Source: an uncultured Paracoccaceae bacterium
GTDB taxonomy: Bacteria; Pseudomonadota; Alphaproteobacteria; Rhodobacterales; Rhodobacteraceae
Length of the DNA stretch: 64,000 bases
Direction: 5' to 3'
Assembly: GCA_913043905.1 (NCBI GenBank)
Contig: CAJWNQ010000005.1
Location: 1 to 64,000 of the forward strand
Part shown: piece by piece, positions 39,202 to 49,091 of the stretch
How the letters are laid out: every line of letters begins with the position of its first letter
How positions within the stretch are numbered: position 1 is the stretch's first letter
Translations under genes and position numbers: made by a program
The notes under the pieces: model-generated
Database searches by the model: none
Told to the model about the DNA's origin: nothing
The model's input: only the letters and a program-made list of their open reading frames with translations

Positions 39202-39998
39202 TTTTTAGTTATATGGCGATTTAATTTTTTATTAATAAGTCCAAATATGAGTATAATACAAAGTGTGAATAATATAAAGTAACCAGCAATTATTGGGTAT
39301 GGCACAAACGGGTTAAACGTTTTATCAGCAAAATAACTAGCATAATACAGTGCATCTCCCTTTTGTTGCCATGCCGGAAAACTTGAGAAAAATACTAATG
39401 CTGTTGCATGAAATAAAAATATGGCTTCGTTTGTATACGACGACCATGCAAGTCGTAACATTGTGGGCCATATAATACGTTTATTAATTTGGCGTTCAGA
39501 TAAACCTAGTGCACGCCCTGCCTCAATGTCTCCAAGAGGAACAGACTTTAAAGCTCCATAGAATATTTGTGCACTATACGCAGTTGTATTGAGAAACAAA
39601 ACAAGTAGAGCGCCAAGCCAAGCTCGCGTTAGCCACCTTGTCTCAAGTGTAATTTCAATAATTCCAAAATTTAAATCCCATCCAACTTTTGGCAGTAATA
39701 CAAAGCTTTCATAAACAATAAAAAATTGAATAAATAATGGTGACCCCCTCATAATAAAAATAAAAATTGACGCAGGAATACGAAACCATGAAAATGAACT
39801 ATTTCGAGCGAATGCCAAGCTAGTAGCCGCAAAAAAACCAAGAATTAGTGCTATGGCTGCAAAATATACATTCCAAATCATCCCAGAGCCAATTAAAACA
39901 ATTTGATCACAAATATTAATATCTGTTTTAGGTAAACTGCGTTCACCAATACCAATCGAACGGAGACCATAATCTGTTAGTGTTTGCCAGCAATTCAT
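39198..39998 (-). CDS. Polar amino acid ABC permease (HisM/GlnP type), second
   Basis: A 266-residue inner-membrane permease of the polar amino acid family, last gene of the operon. BPD core with about five hydrophobic segments; RGSPLFIQFFIVYE is the family's N-terminal motif and EAGRALGLSERQINKRIIWP the EAA loop that docks on the ATPase. It overlaps the previous permease by 4 bp (ATGA). It ends convergently 4 bp into the LacI-family gene. Confidence 0.92.
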   Translation of the reverse strand: MNCWQTLTDYGLRSIGIGERSLPKTDINICDQIVLIGSGMIWNVYFAAIALILGFFAATSLAFARNSSFSWFRIPASIFIFIMRGSPLFIQFFIVYESFVLLPKVGWDLNFGIIEITLETRWLTRAWLGALLVLFLNTTAYSAQIFYGALKSVPLGDIEAGRALGLSERQINKRIIWPTMLRLAWSSYTNEAIFLFHATALVFFSSFPAWQQKGDALYYASYFADKTFNPFVPYPIIAGYFILFTLCIILIFGLINKKLNRHITKN

Positions 39999-40858
39999 GA
40001 AGACCCACCTAACGTTGCCTGTCCCTTAGAAACCTTTGAGGTTAAGTGATCAAAAAACTTTTCACTAACCCAAGATAATCCAAGATAAAAAACTAATAAT
40101 ACTATGAAATATCCTAACCGCCAATCAGAATGAGGATATGTAAATCTTGCAGTTTTAGTCCCACCTAATTCTCTTGCATAATAAACAATATCTTCAACCC
40201 CCAGTAAAAACAATAATGGCGTTGCTTTAACTAATATCATCCATAAGTTTGATAAGCCTGGTAAAGCATAGGCCCACATTTGAGGTAATTGTATTCGCAT
40301 AAATATTTGATGCTGTGTCATTCCATATGCAGAACCAGTTTCTAACTGCGCAATTGGAACTGAGTTTAATGCTCCATAAATAGTGTTAGCAGCAAAAGCT
40401 CCAAAAACTATCGAAAATGCTAATGCAGCAAGAAAAAATCCATAGGTTTCGTGTATCCATTGGGCAGATGAGCCAATAGGCATTTTAGCAGCCTGGCAAA
40501 CCACAAAATCATTTCCTTGTCGGATAGTTTCAGTCCAGTCAGAACATTTAGCTTTGTGGCGCAAATATTCTATTCCCTGATCTAACGCTATAGGAACAAA
40601 TAAGAAAAATATGATATCAGGCACCCCACGAACCATTGAAGTATAAATTACTCCAATCCATCTAAGAGGTAAAATTTTGGATTGCCGGGAAATAGCTCCA
40701 GCAAAGGCAAATATTAAGATGAGGGGAACAGTAACTATTAACAATGCAAAAACGACGAAAAAGCTAATATAGAAATTAATATGTTTACCAGTTGTTAAGT
40801 AGCAACTCCACCAACTGAAGCTTTCTAATGCATTAGGATCCATACAGAAATCAAACAT
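39995..40858 (-). CDS. Polar amino acid ABC permease (HisQ type), first
   Basis: A 287-residue permease paralogous to the following one. RGVPDIIFFLFVPIAL is the N-terminal BPD motif and ETGSAYGMTQHQIFMRIQLP the EAA loop. Between them (about residues 97-140) is a hydrophilic insert with two cysteines, probably periplasmic, not found in E. coli HisQ and perhaps disulfide-linked. The gene follows a terminator-like hairpin after the binding-protein gene. Confidence 0.92.
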   Translation of the reverse strand: MFDFCMDPNALESFSWWSCYLTTGKHINFYISFFVVFALLIVTVPLILIFAFAGAISRQSKILPLRWIGVIYTSMVRGVPDIIFFLFVPIALDQGIEYLRHKAKCSDWTETIRQGNDFVVCQAAKMPIGSSAQWIHETYGFFLAALAFSIVFGAFAANTIYGALNSVPIAQLETGSAYGMTQHQIFMRIQLPQMWAYALPGLSNLWMILVKATPLLFLLGVEDIVYYARELGGTKTARFTYPHSDWRLGYFIVLLVFYLGLSWVSEKFFDHLTSKVSKGQATLGGSS

Positions 40859-40878
40859 TTATGTTCCCTTAAAATAAA

Positions 40879-40901
40879 AAGGCGCCCATTTAGGGCGCCT
40901 T
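40879..40901 (-). terminator. Hairpin between the amino acid binding protein and its permeases
   Basis: A perfect 9-bp stem (aaggcgccc 40879-40887 with gggcgcctt 40893-40901) with a 5-nt loop, followed on the minus strand by a run of T. It lies directly after the binding-protein stop, ahead of the permease genes. Confidence 0.9.
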
Positions 40902-40907
40902 AAAAAT

Positions 40908-41645
40908 TTAGTACTCGACTGAACGACCATCAAACCACTTAGCAATTAATTTTGCTAGTGATCCATCAGCTTTCATAGATGCAATAGCTTTATTCATTGT
41001 AGCTTTTAGCTCTCCATCACTTTCACGAATACCCATTCCAATACCACCGCCGATAGCAACAGGTTTACCAACAACAGCTAAAGCCCCATTTGATGCTTTA
41101 ACAATATCAGATAAGTACGCTGCATCTGCTAAAACGGCATCAGCTTCACCGTTTCGTACTGCCGCAACTGTCTCTTCAGGTGTTGCAAATTCAACAACTG
41201 TTGCACTTGTACCAGCAACATAAGCCGCTTGGATTGTTGATGTTTGAGCAGCAACAATACCATTTATGGCATCATCAGATGCGCCAGCTAGTGCTACATA
41301 TGTAGAAGGGTCTGCTGGAAAGTATTCTGCAGTAAAATCAATTACTTCATCACGTTCATCAGTGATAGACATACCAGCAATAATCGTATCATAGTTGCTA
41401 GAAATAAGATTTGGAATAATCGAATCCCATTCGTTTACAACCCAAGTACATGTTAAGTTTGCACGTTTACATAACTCATCACCAACATCCTTCTCAAAGC
41501 CATCAACTTCACCACTATCGTTTATAAAGTTGTATGGTGCATATGCGCCTTCAGTACCCATGCGGATAGTTTTATTTTCAGCAACAGCAGATGTCGCAAA
41601 GGCAGCAATTAAAGTTGCACCTGTTAGTAGTTTAGTAAAAGTCAT
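40908..41645 (-). CDS. Periplasmic polar amino acid binding protein
   Basis: About 245 residues, SBP family 3. The signal peptide is MTFTKLLTGATLIAAFATSAVA, cleaved before ENK; the mature start KTIRMGTEGAYAPYNFIND is the family's amino acid site, with DEVIDFTAEYF and the GGIGMGIRESD region later. An AAGGAG site precedes tandem ATG codons at 41648 and 41645; spacing favours 41645. An in-frame start at 41717 would overlap the ATPase gene. Lys/Arg/His-type ligands are likely for the subfamily, but this is inference. A hairpin follows the gene. Confidence 0.92.
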   Translation of the reverse strand: MTFTKLLTGATLIAAFATSAVAENKTIRMGTEGAYAPYNFINDSGEVDGFEKDVGDELCKRANLTCTWVVNEWDSIIPNLISSNYDTIIAGMSITDERDEVIDFTAEYFPADPSTYVALAGASDDAINGIVAAQTSTIQAAYVAGTSATVVEFATPEETVAAVRNGEADAVLADAAYLSDIVKASNGALAVVGKPVAIGGGIGMGIRESDGELKATMNKAIASMKADGSLAKLIAKWFDGRSVEY

Positions 41646-41664
41646 CATTTTCTCCTTATTCTGA

Positions 41665-42438
41665 CTATAATGAACTTGCCAAGAACTCCTGACAACGTTC
41701 AGATTTTGCATTTTCAAACACCTCGGTAGGTGTCCCCTCTTCTTCTACCAGACCATGATGCAAAAACATAATCCGATCACTTACCTCTCGGGCAAATCCC
41801 ATTTCATGTGTCACCACAATCATCGTTCGACCCTCTTGGGCCAAATCTTTCATTACGCGCAAAACTTCACCAACCAATTCAGGGTCTAGTGCACTTGTTG
41901 GCTCATCAAACAGTAATGCTTTTGGCTCCATTGCTAAAGCGCGAGCTATCGCAACTCGTTGTTGTTGACCACCTGATAATTGGCTTGGATATGAATTTAT
42001 TTTATCACCAATTCCAACTTTGGTAAGGTAACTAATAGCACGAGATTCTGCTTCTTCACGATCTATCTTTTGTACCTGAATTGGACCCTCAGTGACATTT
42101 TGCAAAACTGTCATATGTGACCAAAGATTAAACCCCTGAAATACCATTCCAAGCTGACTACGTAATCGCTGTATTTGTTTTGGATCAGCGCCTAAAGACT
42201 TACCCTTGCTATTAGTCGATACCATAACTTCTTCACCATCTAATATGATGCGGCCTTTATCAGGTGTTTCTAAAAAATTTATGCACCGTAGAAAGGTACT
42301 TTTCCCTGATCCAGAACTTCCAATTATAGAAACGACATCACCTTTTTTTGCTTTAAGTGAAATACCTTTAAGAACATATAAAGAGCCAAAACTTTTATGA
42401 ATATTTTCTGCTATCAATGTGTAATTAGTCTTTTTCAC
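41665..42438 (-). CDS. Polar amino acid ABC transporter ATPase (HisP type)
   Basis: The 257-residue ATPase of the amino acid importer. Walker [10 protein letters not shown] (40-48), Q-loop [12 protein letters not shown], signature [15 protein letters not shown], Walker [15 protein letters not shown] and H-loop VTHEMGFA are all intact and typical of the HisP/GlnQ group. It is the first gene of the operon, an order (ATPase, binding protein, permease, permease) unlike the enteric his operon. Upstream on the other strand lies the glycine riboswitch of gcvT. Confidence 0.95.
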   Translation of the reverse strand: MKKTNYTLIAENIHKSFGSLYVLKGISLKAKKGDVVSIIGSSGSGKSTFLRCINFLETPDKGRIILDGEEVMVSTNSKGKSLGADPKQIQRLRSQLGMVFQGFNLWSHMTVLQNVTEGPIQVQKIDREEAESRAISYLTKVGIGDKINSYPSQLSGGQQQRVAIARALAMEPKALLFDEPTSALDPELVGEVLRVMKDLAQEGRTMIVVTHEMGFAREVSDRIMFLHHGLVEEEGTPTEVFENAKSERCQEFLASSL

Positions 42439-42654
42439 AACATTCCCTTAAGTAATTGATTAACTTAGTCCCAAAAATATGGTTAACGTCAATACCTTCT
42501 CTTTAATAAATGAAAAATGGGAGAATGTAACCTTCAGTTATTAAATTTTTTAGGTATTAATTCTATGAAAAAATTCATTCTAAAAAATGTATACATTTTC
42601 AATTTATAAAAAAGTTGCTTTAGTCAAAAAAGACATTTAACAATAGTTTATCGA
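42439..42654. other. Divergent promoter region, amino acid ABC operon / gcv
   Basis: About 216 bp of AT-rich sequence between the ATPase start (minus) and the glycine riboswitch (plus). It must carry a promoter for each direction. Several AT-rich hexamers could serve as -10 boxes; I could not choose one with confidence. Confidence 0.5.
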
Positions 42655-42802
42655 ATCTGGGAGACACTGACTTTCAGGGCCGAAGGAGCAACCGCCTCGG
42701 AAACTCTCAGGCAAAAGGACCGAATTCGGTAAAAAACTCTGGAGAGAGGCACGCTTGTGCCCGCCGAAGGGATAGCGATCTCAGGCACCCGTGACAGAGG
42801 AG
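42655..42802 (+). promoter_or_regulatory. Tandem glycine riboswitch controlling gcvT-gcvH-gcvP
   Basis: Two consecutive glycine aptamers. Aptamer 1 (about 42655-42727) shows the core ccgaaggagcaa and ctctcaggcaaaagg; aptamer 2 (about 42731-42802) shows ccgaaggg and ctcaggcac...gacagagg. The aptamer 2 closing strand cagag (42795-42799) can pair with ctctg at 42737-42741 (P1) or with a second ctctg at 42820-42824, so two exclusive folds exist. Glycine should open expression of the cleavage genes. The family is well known upstream of gcv operons. Confidence 0.93.
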
Positions 42803-42865
42803 GCACCAACGGTAGATAACTCTGCCTTCACGGTGCTGATTTATCAGCCAGAAAATGAGGTTAAA

Positions 42866-43996
42866 ATGGCTGAATTGAAGCGAACTCCACTTTATGACAT
42901 CCACATTGCTTTAGGCGCTAAAATGGTACCTTTCGCTGGTTATGAAATGCCAGTGCAATATCCACTAGGGGTAATGAAAGAACATATTCAAACACGTAAA
43001 TTGGCTGGCTTATTTGATGTAAGTCATATGGGACAAGTAATCATACGCCCTAAATCAGGTAATATTATAGATGCGGCTTTGGCTTTAGAAAAGTTAATTC
43101 CTATCGACATTGTTGGACTAAAAGAAAATCGCCAAAGATATGGTTTTTTTACAACCGATAGCGGCGGAATTTTAGATGACTTAATGATTGCAAACCAAGG
43201 TGATCACTTATTTATGGTTGTTAACGCTGGATGCAAAGAAAATGATATTAACCATCTGCTGAAAAATCTAGAAAATGATTGCATTATTGAAACAGTTACT
43301 GATCGTTCATTAATTGCGCTTCAAGGTCCTTTTGCTGAAGCCGCACTATCTACTTTTTCGCCTGATGTTGCAGGAATGCGCTTTATGGATACAATTAAAG
43401 CAAATATATTAGGTGCTTCTATTTGGGTGTCACGTTCAGGTTATACCGGTGAAGATGGCTACGAAATGTCAGTTCCAAACGAAAGTGTTGTGAAGCTAGT
43501 AAATGGATTAATTGCACTCGATGGAGTAGAGCCTATCGGTTTAGGAGCTCGAGATAGTTTACGTCTTGAGGCAGGTTTATGCCTTTATGGTCATGATATT
43601 GACACAACAACTACACCATCCGAAAGTGCATTAACGTGGGCAATTCAGAAAGTGCGTCGTCGTGATGGTGAACGTGCAGGTGAATTTATTGGAGCTGATT
43701 ATATTCTTGACGAAATTGAAAAAGGTGTAAGCCGTAAACGTATTGGTTTGCGCCCCTCAGGACGCGCTCCAATGCGAGAAGGAATAAAAATATTTTCAAC
43801 TGACACGGCAGAAACTTCAATTGGAGTAATTACATCAGGTGGATATGGGCCAACAGTGCAGCATGCAATTTCGATGGGTTATATAAATACAGAATTTTCA
43901 AAAATTGGTTCAACTGTTTTCGCTGAAATTCGTGGTAAACGAATGGAAGCGACTGTAACGGCTCTACCTTTCACACCATCAAACTTTAAACGTTAA
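42866..43996 (+). CDS. gcvT: Glycine cleavage system T protein (aminomethyltransferase)
   Basis: GcvT moves the methylene unit from the H-protein aminomethyl arm to tetrahydrofolate and releases ammonia. About 376 residues, normal length. Marks: [24 protein letters not shown] at the start, [30 protein letters not shown] and [20 protein letters not shown], which form the folate pocket. ATG 42866 with GAGG just upstream is chosen; a GTG at 42791 in frame lies inside the riboswitch and is rejected. First of a three-gene operon. Confidence 0.97.
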   Translation: MAELKRTPLYDIHIALGAKMVPFAGYEMPVQYPLGVMKEHIQTRKLAGLFDVSHMGQVIIRPKSGNIIDAALALEKLIPIDIVGLKENRQRYGFFTTDSGGILDDLMIANQGDHLFMVVNAGCKENDINHLLKNLENDCIIETVTDRSLIALQGPFAEAALSTFSPDVAGMRFMDTIKANILGASIWVSRSGYTGEDGYEMSVPNESVVKLVNGLIALDGVEPIGLGARDSLRLEAGLCLYGHDIDTTTTPSESALTWAIQKVRRRDGERAGEFIGADYILDEIEKGVSRKRIGLRPSGRAPMREGIKIFSTDTAETSIGVITSGGYGPTVQHAISMGYINTEFSKIGSTVFAEIRGKRMEATVTALPFTPSNFKR

Positions 43997-44012
43997 TGAA
44001 CAGGGAAAAAAA

Positions 44013-44372
44013 ATGAAATTTACTGAAGAGCACGAATGGTTATTAATTGAAGATGATCATGTTATTGTCGGCATTACGGAACACGCAGCTGAGGCTTTAG
44101 GTGACTTAGTTTTTGTTGAACTTCCAGAGGTAGGTATCGCTGTTTCAAAAGGTGACGAAATTGTAGTCATTGAAAGCGTAAAAGCTGCATCAGATATAAC
44201 AGCACCTTTGGATGGTGAAATTATTGAGGTAAACACAGCTTTGACCGATAAACCTGAGTTAGTTAATGAAGATCCATTGGGTGCAGCATGGTTTTTTAAG
44301 ATGAAATTAACTGACCCATCTGAGATGGATAATCTAATGGATGAAGATGCTTACAAAGAGTTAATTGGCTAA
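44013..44372 (+). CDS. gcvH: Glycine cleavage system H protein
   Basis: The 119-residue lipoyl carrier that shuttles the aminomethyl group among P, T and L proteins. The lipoylation site is Lys57 in [10 protein letters not shown]. The N-terminal FTEEHEWL and central [19 protein letters not shown] are characteristic. It sits between gcvT and gcvP (16- and 17-bp gaps). The L protein is not in the window. Confidence 0.98.
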   Translation: MKFTEEHEWLLIEDDHVIVGITEHAAEALGDLVFVELPEVGIAVSKGDEIVVIESVKAASDITAPLDGEIIEVNTALTDKPELVNEDPLGAAWFFKMKLTDPSEMDNLMDEDAYKELIG

Positions 44373-44389
44373 ACAACGGAGCTTAAAAT

Positions 44390-47233
44390 ATGAGTTACAA
44401 CTTAACTGACTACAAACCATATGATTTTGCTAATCGCCGTCATATAGGACCTTCGCCAGCTGAAACAGCTGAAATGTTAAAGGCTGTGGGAGCAAAAGAT
44501 CTGGATGATCTCATTGCACAAACTTTACCAAAAAATATTCGTCAAAAGAAACCACTAGAACATGCCGTAGGAATGTCTGAATCTGAGCTGTTAAGCTATA
44601 TGAAAGATGTTAGTAAAATGAACCGTGTGGTAACATCATTGATAGGACAAGGTTATCACGATACTTTTACCCCCCCAGCAATTCAAAGAAATATTCTTGA
44701 AAATCCAGCATGGTATACAGCTTATACTCCATATCAGCCTGAGATTTCACAAGGCCGTTTAGAAGCTTTATTAAATTTTCAGACAATGATCATTGATCTA
44801 ACAGGGTTAGAAGTCGCCAATGCTTCTTTATTAGATGAAGCAACTGCATGTGCAGAGGCTATGACAATGGCGCAACGTGTCTCTAAATCTAAAGCTACTA
44901 CATTTTTTATTGATGAGGCCTGTCACCCGCAAAACATAGACTTAATGCGAACACGCGCAGAACCATTAGGGATTAAATTATTAATTGGTAATCCAAATGA
45001 GCTAAATTCAGATGATGTTTTTGGGGCAATATTCCAATATCCTGGCACCCATGGCCATGTTCAAGACTTTTCTTTGATAATAGAGAAATTACATTTATCA
45101 AAAGCCATTGCCATTATGTCTGCAGACCTAATGGCACTTACTTTACTAAAAGAGCCTGGTGCAATGGGAGCAGACGTTGTTGTCGGTAACACACAACGCT
45201 TTGGGGTCCCACTCGGCAATGGTGGCCCTCATGCAGCTTACATGGCTACTCGTGATGCATTCAAACGTAGTATGCCCGGGCGAATAGTAGGTGTATCAAT
45301 CGATAGTCATGGCAACAAAGCATATCGTCTTGCCTTGCAAACCCGTGAACAACATATACGTCGTGAGAAGGCTACATCAAATGTTTGTACGGCTCAGGCT
45401 TTATTAGCAGTTATGGCTTCAATGTATGCTGTATTCCATGGACCATTAGGTCTTAAGGCAATTGCACAACGTATTCATTTAAAGACTGCCAAATTGGCAT
45501 TGGGATTAGAAAAGTTAGGATTTATAATTGATCCAAAAGAATTCTTTGACACAATAACGATAGATGTTGGTGGGTTACAATCTGTAGTAATAAAATCTGC
45601 GTTAAATGAAAATATTAACTTACGTGCAGTTGGAACTACTAGAATTGGAATTTCACTTGACGAAATGACAACTGATGAAACACTGATTTCTGTTTGGCGT
45701 GCATTTGGACTATCTCCAGACAAGTTTCCAACTAAAGTAGATTACCGCCTTCCTAATGGAATGGCTCGTAAAACAGAATATATGAAACACTCAATTTTTC
45801 ATATGAACCGCTCAGAAGCCGAAATGACACGTTATATGCGTCGTTTAGCCGATCGAGACTTAGCATTAGACCGAACAATGATACCATTGGGTTCCTGCAC
45901 TATGAAATTAAATTCTACAGCAGAAATGATGCCTATAACATGGGATGGCTTTTCAAAAATCCACCCATTTGCACCTAAAAGGCAAATGAGTGGATATGAT
46001 TTAATGATCAAAGATTTATCAAAAAAGCTATGTGAAATAACGGGTTATGATGCAATATCAATGCAACCTAACTCTGGTGCACAGGGTGAATATGCCGGAC
46101 TGATGACAATTCGTGCATATCATAAATCTAACGGTGATGAAGACAGAAACATATGTCTGATACCAATGTCAGCACATGGTACAAACCCTGCAAGTGCTCA
46201 AATGGTTGGATACAAAGTTGTCACTGTTGCATCAGCTGAAAATGGCGATATTGATATAGCTGATTTTAAAACCAAGGCAGAGTTACATAGTAAAAACCTT
46301 GCTGCAGTAATGATTACATACCCCTCAACTCATGGCGTATTTGAAGAAGGTGTTCGTGAAATTTGTCAAATATCGCATGACCACGGGGGACAAGTCTACA
46401 TGGATGGAGCAAATATGAATGCCATGGTGGGCTTAGCACAGCCTGGTGAAATTGGATCAGATGTATCACACTTAAATCTACACAAAACTTTTTGCATTCC
46501 CCATGGTGGTGGTGGGCCAGGAATGGGTCCAATTGGTGTTAAGTCACATCTAATACCCCACCTTCCTGGTCACTCAAGCCAAGATTCAAGTGGTGCAGTA
46601 TCTGGTGCACAATATGGATCACCAAGCCTTCTCCCTATTTCTTGGGCATATTGCCTAATGATGGGGTCAGAGGGTCTCACCAATGCAACAAAGTATGCAA
46701 TTTTAAATGCTAACTATATAGCTACTCGTCTCAAAGGTTCATATGATGTACTTTATAAAGGCCCATCAGGTCGAGTAGCACACGAATGCATTATCGATAC
46801 CCGTCCATTAGCTATAGGTGGAGTAAGCGTTGATGATATTGCAAAACGATTGGTAGACTGTGGTTTCCATGCACCAACTATGTCATTTCCAGTATCAGGT
46901 ACATTGATGATAGAGCCAACAGAGTCTGAACCAAAAGCAGAGTTAGATAGGTTTTGTGATGCAATGCTGGGTATCAGAAAAGAAGCTCAAGATGTAGCGG
47001 ATGGTTTATACCCAAAAGATAACAATCCACTTTCTAATGCACCTCATACGATGAGTGACTTAGTTGGCGATTGGGATCGTCCATATACTCGTGAACAAGC
47101 TTGCTTTCCACCTGGCTCGTTTAAAATAGATAAATATTGGGCGCCAGTAAACCGTGTCGACAATGCATATGGCGATAAAAATCTCATATGTTCTTGTCCA
47201 CCTATGGAAGAATACTTAGATGCCGCTGAATAA
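44390..47233 (+). CDS. gcvP: Glycine dehydrogenase (decarboxylating), P protein
   Basis: The PLP enzyme that decarboxylates glycine and loads the aminomethyl group on H-lipoate. 947 residues, the fused single-chain type with pseudo-symmetric halves. [15 protein letters not shown] starts the protein; the PLP lysine is Lys699 in [26 protein letters not shown]-like [14 protein letters not shown] and [11 protein letters not shown] are conserved. A terminator follows at 47250. Together with gcvT and gcvH it splits glycine into CO2, ammonia and methylene-THF, feeding one-carbon metabolism. Confidence 0.98.
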   Translation: MSYNLTDYKPYDFANRRHIGPSPAETAEMLKAVGAKDLDDLIAQTLPKNIRQKKPLEHAVGMSESELLSYMKDVSKMNRVVTSLIGQGYHDTFTPPAIQRNILENPAWYTAYTPYQPEISQGRLEALLNFQTMIIDLTGLEVANASLLDEATACAEAMTMAQRVSKSKATTFFIDEACHPQNIDLMRTRAEPLGIKLLIGNPNELNSDDVFGAIFQYPGTHGHVQDFSLIIEKLHLSKAIAIMSADLMALTLLKEPGAMGADVVVGNTQRFGVPLGNGGPHAAYMATRDAFKRSMPGRIVGVSIDSHGNKAYRLALQTREQHIRREKATSNVCTAQALLAVMASMYAVFHGPLGLKAIAQRIHLKTAKLALGLEKLGFIIDPKEFFDTITIDVGGLQSVVIKSALNENINLRAVGTTRIGISLDEMTTDETLISVWRAFGLSPDKFPTKVDYRLPNGMARKTEYMKHSIFHMNRSEAEMTRYMRRLADRDLALDRTMIPLGSCTMKLNSTAEMMPITWDGFSKIHPFAPKRQMSGYDLMIKDLSKKLCEITGYDAISMQPNSGAQGEYAGLMTIRAYHKSNGDEDRNICLIPMSAHGTNPASAQMVGYKVVTVASAENGDIDIADFKTKAELHSKNLAAVMITYPSTHGVFEEGVREICQISHDHGGQVYMDGANMNAMVGLAQPGEIGSDVSHLNLHKTFCIPHGGGGPGMGPIGVKSHLIPHLPGHSSQDSSGAVSGAQYGSPSLLPISWAYCLMMGSEGLTNATKYAILNANYIATRLKGSYDVLYKGPSGRVAHECIIDTRPLAIGGVSVDDIAKRLVDCGFHAPTMSFPVSGTLMIEPTESEPKAELDRFCDAMLGIRKEAQDVADGLYPKDNNPLSNAPHTMSDLVGDWDRPYTREQACFPPGSFKIDKYWAPVNRVDNAYGDKNLICSCPPMEEYLDAAE

Positions 47234-47249
47234 TTAAGCTTTTAAATTC

Positions 47250-47282
47250 AAAGGGTGCCTTAAAGTAAAGCAGGCACCCTTT
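47250..47282 (+). terminator. Terminator after gcvP
   Basis: aaagggtgcct (47250-47260) pairs perfectly with aggcacccttt (47272-47282), 11-nt loop, 17 bases after the gcvP stop. Its A/T flanks allow function in both directions. Confidence 0.85.
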
Positions 47283-47423
47283 AAATTAAAATTATGTATT
47301 TTATTGTAGCAAAAAATTTCTAACAAAGTTGCAGATTATCAAAATTAATAAGGCTTTTAATAAAGGTTACAGCCTTGTTAAAGTTCCCTTAACTAATTAT
47401 AAAACCTAAGCTTTTTTCAGAAG

Positions 47424-48308
47424 TTAAGGCCATTTAGCTATAGGCGGTAAACTCATTAATACTGCACTAGGATCATGGCCAGACTGCAATCCAAAATGTG
47501 TGCCACGGTCATAAACTAAATTAAACTCTGCATAACGGCCCCTTTTGATCAATTGAACTTCACGTTCTGCATCTGTCCATTCTTTGTTTTGATTTTTTTC
47601 ACATAATGGAATGAAGGCTTCCAGAAATGCATTGCCAATCTCTTTCGTAAAATTAAAGTCATTTATCCAACTGCCACTATTTAAATCATCAAAAAAAACA
47701 CCCCCTACACCACGGGTTTCTCCCCAATGCTTAATCATGAAGTATTCGTCTGCCCATTTTTTAAACTTTGGATAATATCTTAGGTCATGTTTATCACAGC
47801 CTGCTTTTAATATATCATGAAAAAATGCTGTTTCTTCAGATACTTCAATCATCGGATTAAGATCAGTACCTCCACCAAACCAACTCGCAACCGGGGTCCA
47901 AAACATGCGAGTATTCATATGAACAGCCGGCATTTTTGGGCTATTCATGTGTGCAACTAAAGAAATGCCAGAGGCCCAAAATATTGGATTTTCTTCGATA
48001 CCCACCATATCTTTACGCGATGCCATAGATTTTTGCATCATAGGGTTTAAAGTACCGTGAACTGTAGAAATATTAACCCCAACTTTTTCAAAGATCCGTC
48101 CACCGCGCAAAACAGACATCAAGCCCCCACCACCTAATCCACCATCTCGTTTAGTTTCAGATGTTTCAAATCTTCCAGGAGCCACATTTGAATTTGGTCC
48201 AGAAATTTGACTATTTTCTAAATCTTCGAATGCAATGCATATTTGGTTTCGTAAATCTTTAAACCAATTTTCTGCTAATTTCTTTTGAGCGTCAGTTGCC
48301 AAAACCAT
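47424..48308 (-). CDS. hemF: Oxygen-dependent coproporphyrinogen III oxidase
   Basis: HemF makes protoporphyrinogen IX from coproporphyrinogen III with O2 in haem synthesis. 294 residues. Conserved stretches: GGLMSVLRGGRIFEKVGVN, STVHG, MNTRMFWTP, WFGGGTDLNP, RGVGGVFFDDL, and RYAEFNLVYDRGTHFGLQSG, with the usual end LPPIAKWP. It is divergent from idi across 126 bp. Oxygen dependence fits an aerobic surface-water life; whether the cell also has an anaerobic HemN cannot be seen here. Confidence 0.96.
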   Translation of the reverse strand: MVLATDAQKKLAENWFKDLRNQICIAFEDLENSQISGPNSNVAPGRFETSETKRDGGLGGGGLMSVLRGGRIFEKVGVNISTVHGTLNPMMQKSMASRKDMVGIEENPIFWASGISLVAHMNSPKMPAVHMNTRMFWTPVASWFGGGTDLNPMIEVSEETAFFHDILKAGCDKHDLRYYPKFKKWADEYFMIKHWGETRGVGGVFFDDLNSGSWINDFNFTKEIGNAFLEAFIPLCEKNQNKEWTDAEREVQLIKRGRYAEFNLVYDRGTHFGLQSGHDPSAVLMSLPPIAKWP

Positions 48309-48396
48309 ATTTTAAACCTCTCGTTCAGTTAGGTTTAATATGGCATGAAACAAATTGAAAGCATGATTGCAGTGGCCTTGCATGATGGGCTATTGT

Positions 48397-48414
48397 TTTA
48401 TAAATATTTATAAA
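48397..48414. repeat. 18-bp AT palindrome in the hemF/idi promoter gap
   Basis: TTTATAAATATTTATAAA is a perfect palindrome 20 bp before the idi ATG. It could be an operator or -10 region, but in such AT-rich DNA chance is a fair explanation. Confidence 0.4.
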
Positions 48415-48434
48415 TAAAAAAAGTACTGGCCATA

Positions 48435-48965
48435 ATGACTATATTAATTCCTACTTACATCGACAATATATTAGTACCAGTAGAAAAACTATTAGTGCAC
48501 CGGCAAGGATTAAAACATTTAGCAATTTCCATTTTTGTAGTATCAAAAGGTCGAATTTTATTACAGCGTCGTGCATTGTCAAAATATCACACGCCTGGAT
48601 TATGGGCAAATACCTGCTGTACGCACCCACTTTGGGAAGAGGACACAACAAAAGCTGCATCAAGGCGTTTAAATGAAGAATTAGGAATGACTGGTATTTC
48701 TTTAATTAAAAGAGACACAATAGAATATAAAGCTAATGTGCCACCCGACCTCATTGAACACGAAGTAGCTGATATTTTTGTGGGAAAATGCAAACCTAAT
48801 CATTCTTTAACTCTAAACTTTGAAGAAGTTATGGATATTAAATGGATTACCCCTGAGGACTTAAACGTTGAAATCAAGAATACTCCAGAAATATTTACTG
48901 CATGGTTAAAAATATACATGGAACAACATGCAGATAAAATTTTTAATGAAAATGATTTTAATTAA
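48435..48965 (+). CDS. idi: Isopentenyl-diphosphate delta-isomerase, type 1
   Basis: Idi interconverts isopentenyl and dimethylallyl diphosphate, balancing isoprenoid (quinone, carotenoid, retinal) supply. 176 residues; the catalytic cysteine lies in LWANTCCTHPLW, the Nudix helix in AASRRLNEELGM, and the second acidic site in EHEVADIFVG. Idi is optional for cells with the MEP pathway. In photosynthetic Rhodobacteraceae idi sits in the pigment cluster; here it stands alone beside hemF. Confidence 0.95.
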   Translation: MTILIPTYIDNILVPVEKLLVHRQGLKHLAISIFVVSKGRILLQRRALSKYHTPGLWANTCCTHPLWEEDTTKAASRRLNEELGMTGISLIKRDTIEYKANVPPDLIEHEVADIFVGKCKPNHSLTLNFEEVMDIKWITPEDLNVEIKNTPEIFTAWLKIYMEQHADKIFNENDFN

Positions 48966-49091
48966 GCTCATTCATTTTAATTTAATTTATAGTGATCATC
49001 TTTAATAAAAACGTATATTTAATGCAATCCTTGTTCTTTTTTAAAATGCAGTCTAAGACGATTTTGACAATTCCAATCAAAAGGCTGAGTA

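Noticed and set aside
39311-39326. TTAAACGTTTTA-like sequence as a second LacI operator
   Set aside because: It lies inside the permease coding region, has weaker flank symmetry, and is over 1.1 kb from the tct promoter.
42791-42865. Longer gcvT start at GTG 42791
   Set aside because: That codon is part of the riboswitch aptamer 2 and switching region; ATG 42866 has its own ribosome site and matches homologues.
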